Positions 5,885 to 6,089 of a stretch of DNA of 6,089 nucleotides are shown in pieces. The notes under the pieces were generated by a model that had not been told where the DNA came from, ran no database searches, and saw nothing but the letters and a program-made list of their open reading frames with translations. Position numbers and translations under genes: made by a program. This DNA comes from Mariprofundaceae bacterium (lineage in GTDB: Bacteria > Pseudomonadota > Zetaproteobacteria > Mariprofundales > J009): assembly GCA_015489095.1 (NCBI GenBank), contig WFMN01000052.1:1-6089 (forward strand). The letters run 5' to 3'. Within the stretch, counting starts at the first letter, position 1; the number at the start of each line of letters is the position of its first letter.

Positions 5885-6089
5885 CTACTTGTGGCACTGC
5901 CAGCAGTCGTGCGGGGCGTGCACCAGATGTTCACGCACCTTCTTGGGCAGCCGCTCGCCCAACTTGTTCACCTGCGCTACGGTCATCGTCTTGGGGTGCT
6001 CGGGGTCGAGCACAGCCGGCTGCGGGAAGGGGACATCCATCACCGGCTTATCGGTGGCCGCCACCGGAATCATCCACCGCTTCGCCGGC
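5885..6089 (-). CDS. actA: ActA, multihaem cytochrome c subunit of alternative complex III (3' end only)
   Basis: The frame is open from the window edge to a TAG at 5885-5887, giving the last 67 or so residues of a longer protein. An internal Met (codon 6071-6073) is not a likely start, because the frame continues upstream with 'PAKRW'. The fragment is Pro- and Lys-rich with no membrane segment and ends 'HDCWQCHK', so a CxxCH haem-binding motif lies one residue before the stop. In ACIII operons the gene before actB encodes ActA, a pentahaem cytochrome c held by an N-terminal membrane helix, which receives electrons from ActB and passes them to ActE or the acceptor. Only one of the expected five haem sites is inside the window, so the identity rests on this motif plus synteny. 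The M in 'RWMIPV' and H residues near the end are candidate axial ligands. Confidence 0.75.
   Translation of the reverse strand, partial: PAKRWMIPVAATDKPVMDVPFPQPAVLDPEHPKTMTVAQVNKLGERLPKKVREHLVHAPHDCWQCHK

Noticed and set aside
5823..5897. Upstream starts for actB1 at GTG 5897 or ATG 5873
   Set aside because: They put 17-25 extra residues before the Tat motif and have weaker ribosome sites. The ATG at 5822 has AAGGAG at ideal spacing. The ATG at 5873 cannot be fully excluded.
5885..6073. A separate 62-residue small cytochrome gene starting at ATG 6073
   Set aside because: The frame is open upstream to the window edge, I see no signal peptide, and the position matches the 3' end of actA.

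Overview
The window holds one gene cluster, entirely on the minus strand, that encodes an alternative complex III (ACIII, quinol:electron-acceptor oxidoreductase; act genes). Read 5'->3' on the minus strand (right to left in window coordinates) the order is actA (3' end only) - actB1 - actB2 - actC - actD - actE - actF (5' end only). This is the canonical actABCDEF order, except that the usual large ActB protein is made from two adjacent genes: a molybdopterin-oxidoreductase-like protein (B1) and a four-cluster ferredoxin-like protein (B2). Both window edges cut through genes, so the operon promoter and terminator lie outside.

Layout: 5885-6089, C-terminus of a multihaem cytochrome c (ActA); 3501-5822, ActB1 with a Tat signal and lipobox; 2643-3497, ActB2 with four Fe-S motifs; 1204-2601, ActC, an NrfD/PsrC-type membrane protein; 671-1207, ActD, a two-helix DUF3341 protein; 114-674, ActE, a monohaem cytochrome c; 1-110, start of a second membrane protein (ActF). 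Coding is almost continuous. Gaps are 62 bp (actA-actB1), 3 bp (actB1-actB2), 41 bp (actB2-actC) and 3 bp (actE-actF), and there are ATGA overlaps at actC-actD and actD-actE. No stretch over 300 bp lacks a gene, and I see no RNA genes, mobile elements, repeats or CRISPR.

How the parts work together (family knowledge): ActC and ActF are membrane subunits related to polysulfide-reductase PsrC. Quinol is oxidised at ActC, electrons pass through the Fe-S clusters of B2 to the haems of ActA and ActE, and then go to a cytochrome c or directly to a terminal oxidase. B1 is a structural relative of molybdenum enzymes and has no Mo cofactor in characterised ACIII. The complex replaces cytochrome bc1 functionally.

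Organism: a GC-rich (about 60% by eye), Gram-negative-type bacterium with Tat export, periplasmic c-type haem and strong Shine-Dalgarno sites. Separate actB1/actB2 genes and an ACIII operon would suit a proteobacterium, for instance chemolithotrophic iron oxidisers of the Gallionellaceae or Zetaproteobacteria. That placement is a low-confidence inference.

The system itself is known. The features worth a second look are the ActB split, a complete four-cysteine cluster motif kept in B1 with Met where catalytic relatives have Lys/Arg, an apparent loss of the ActE lipobox, and a haem motif at the extreme C-terminus of ActA.
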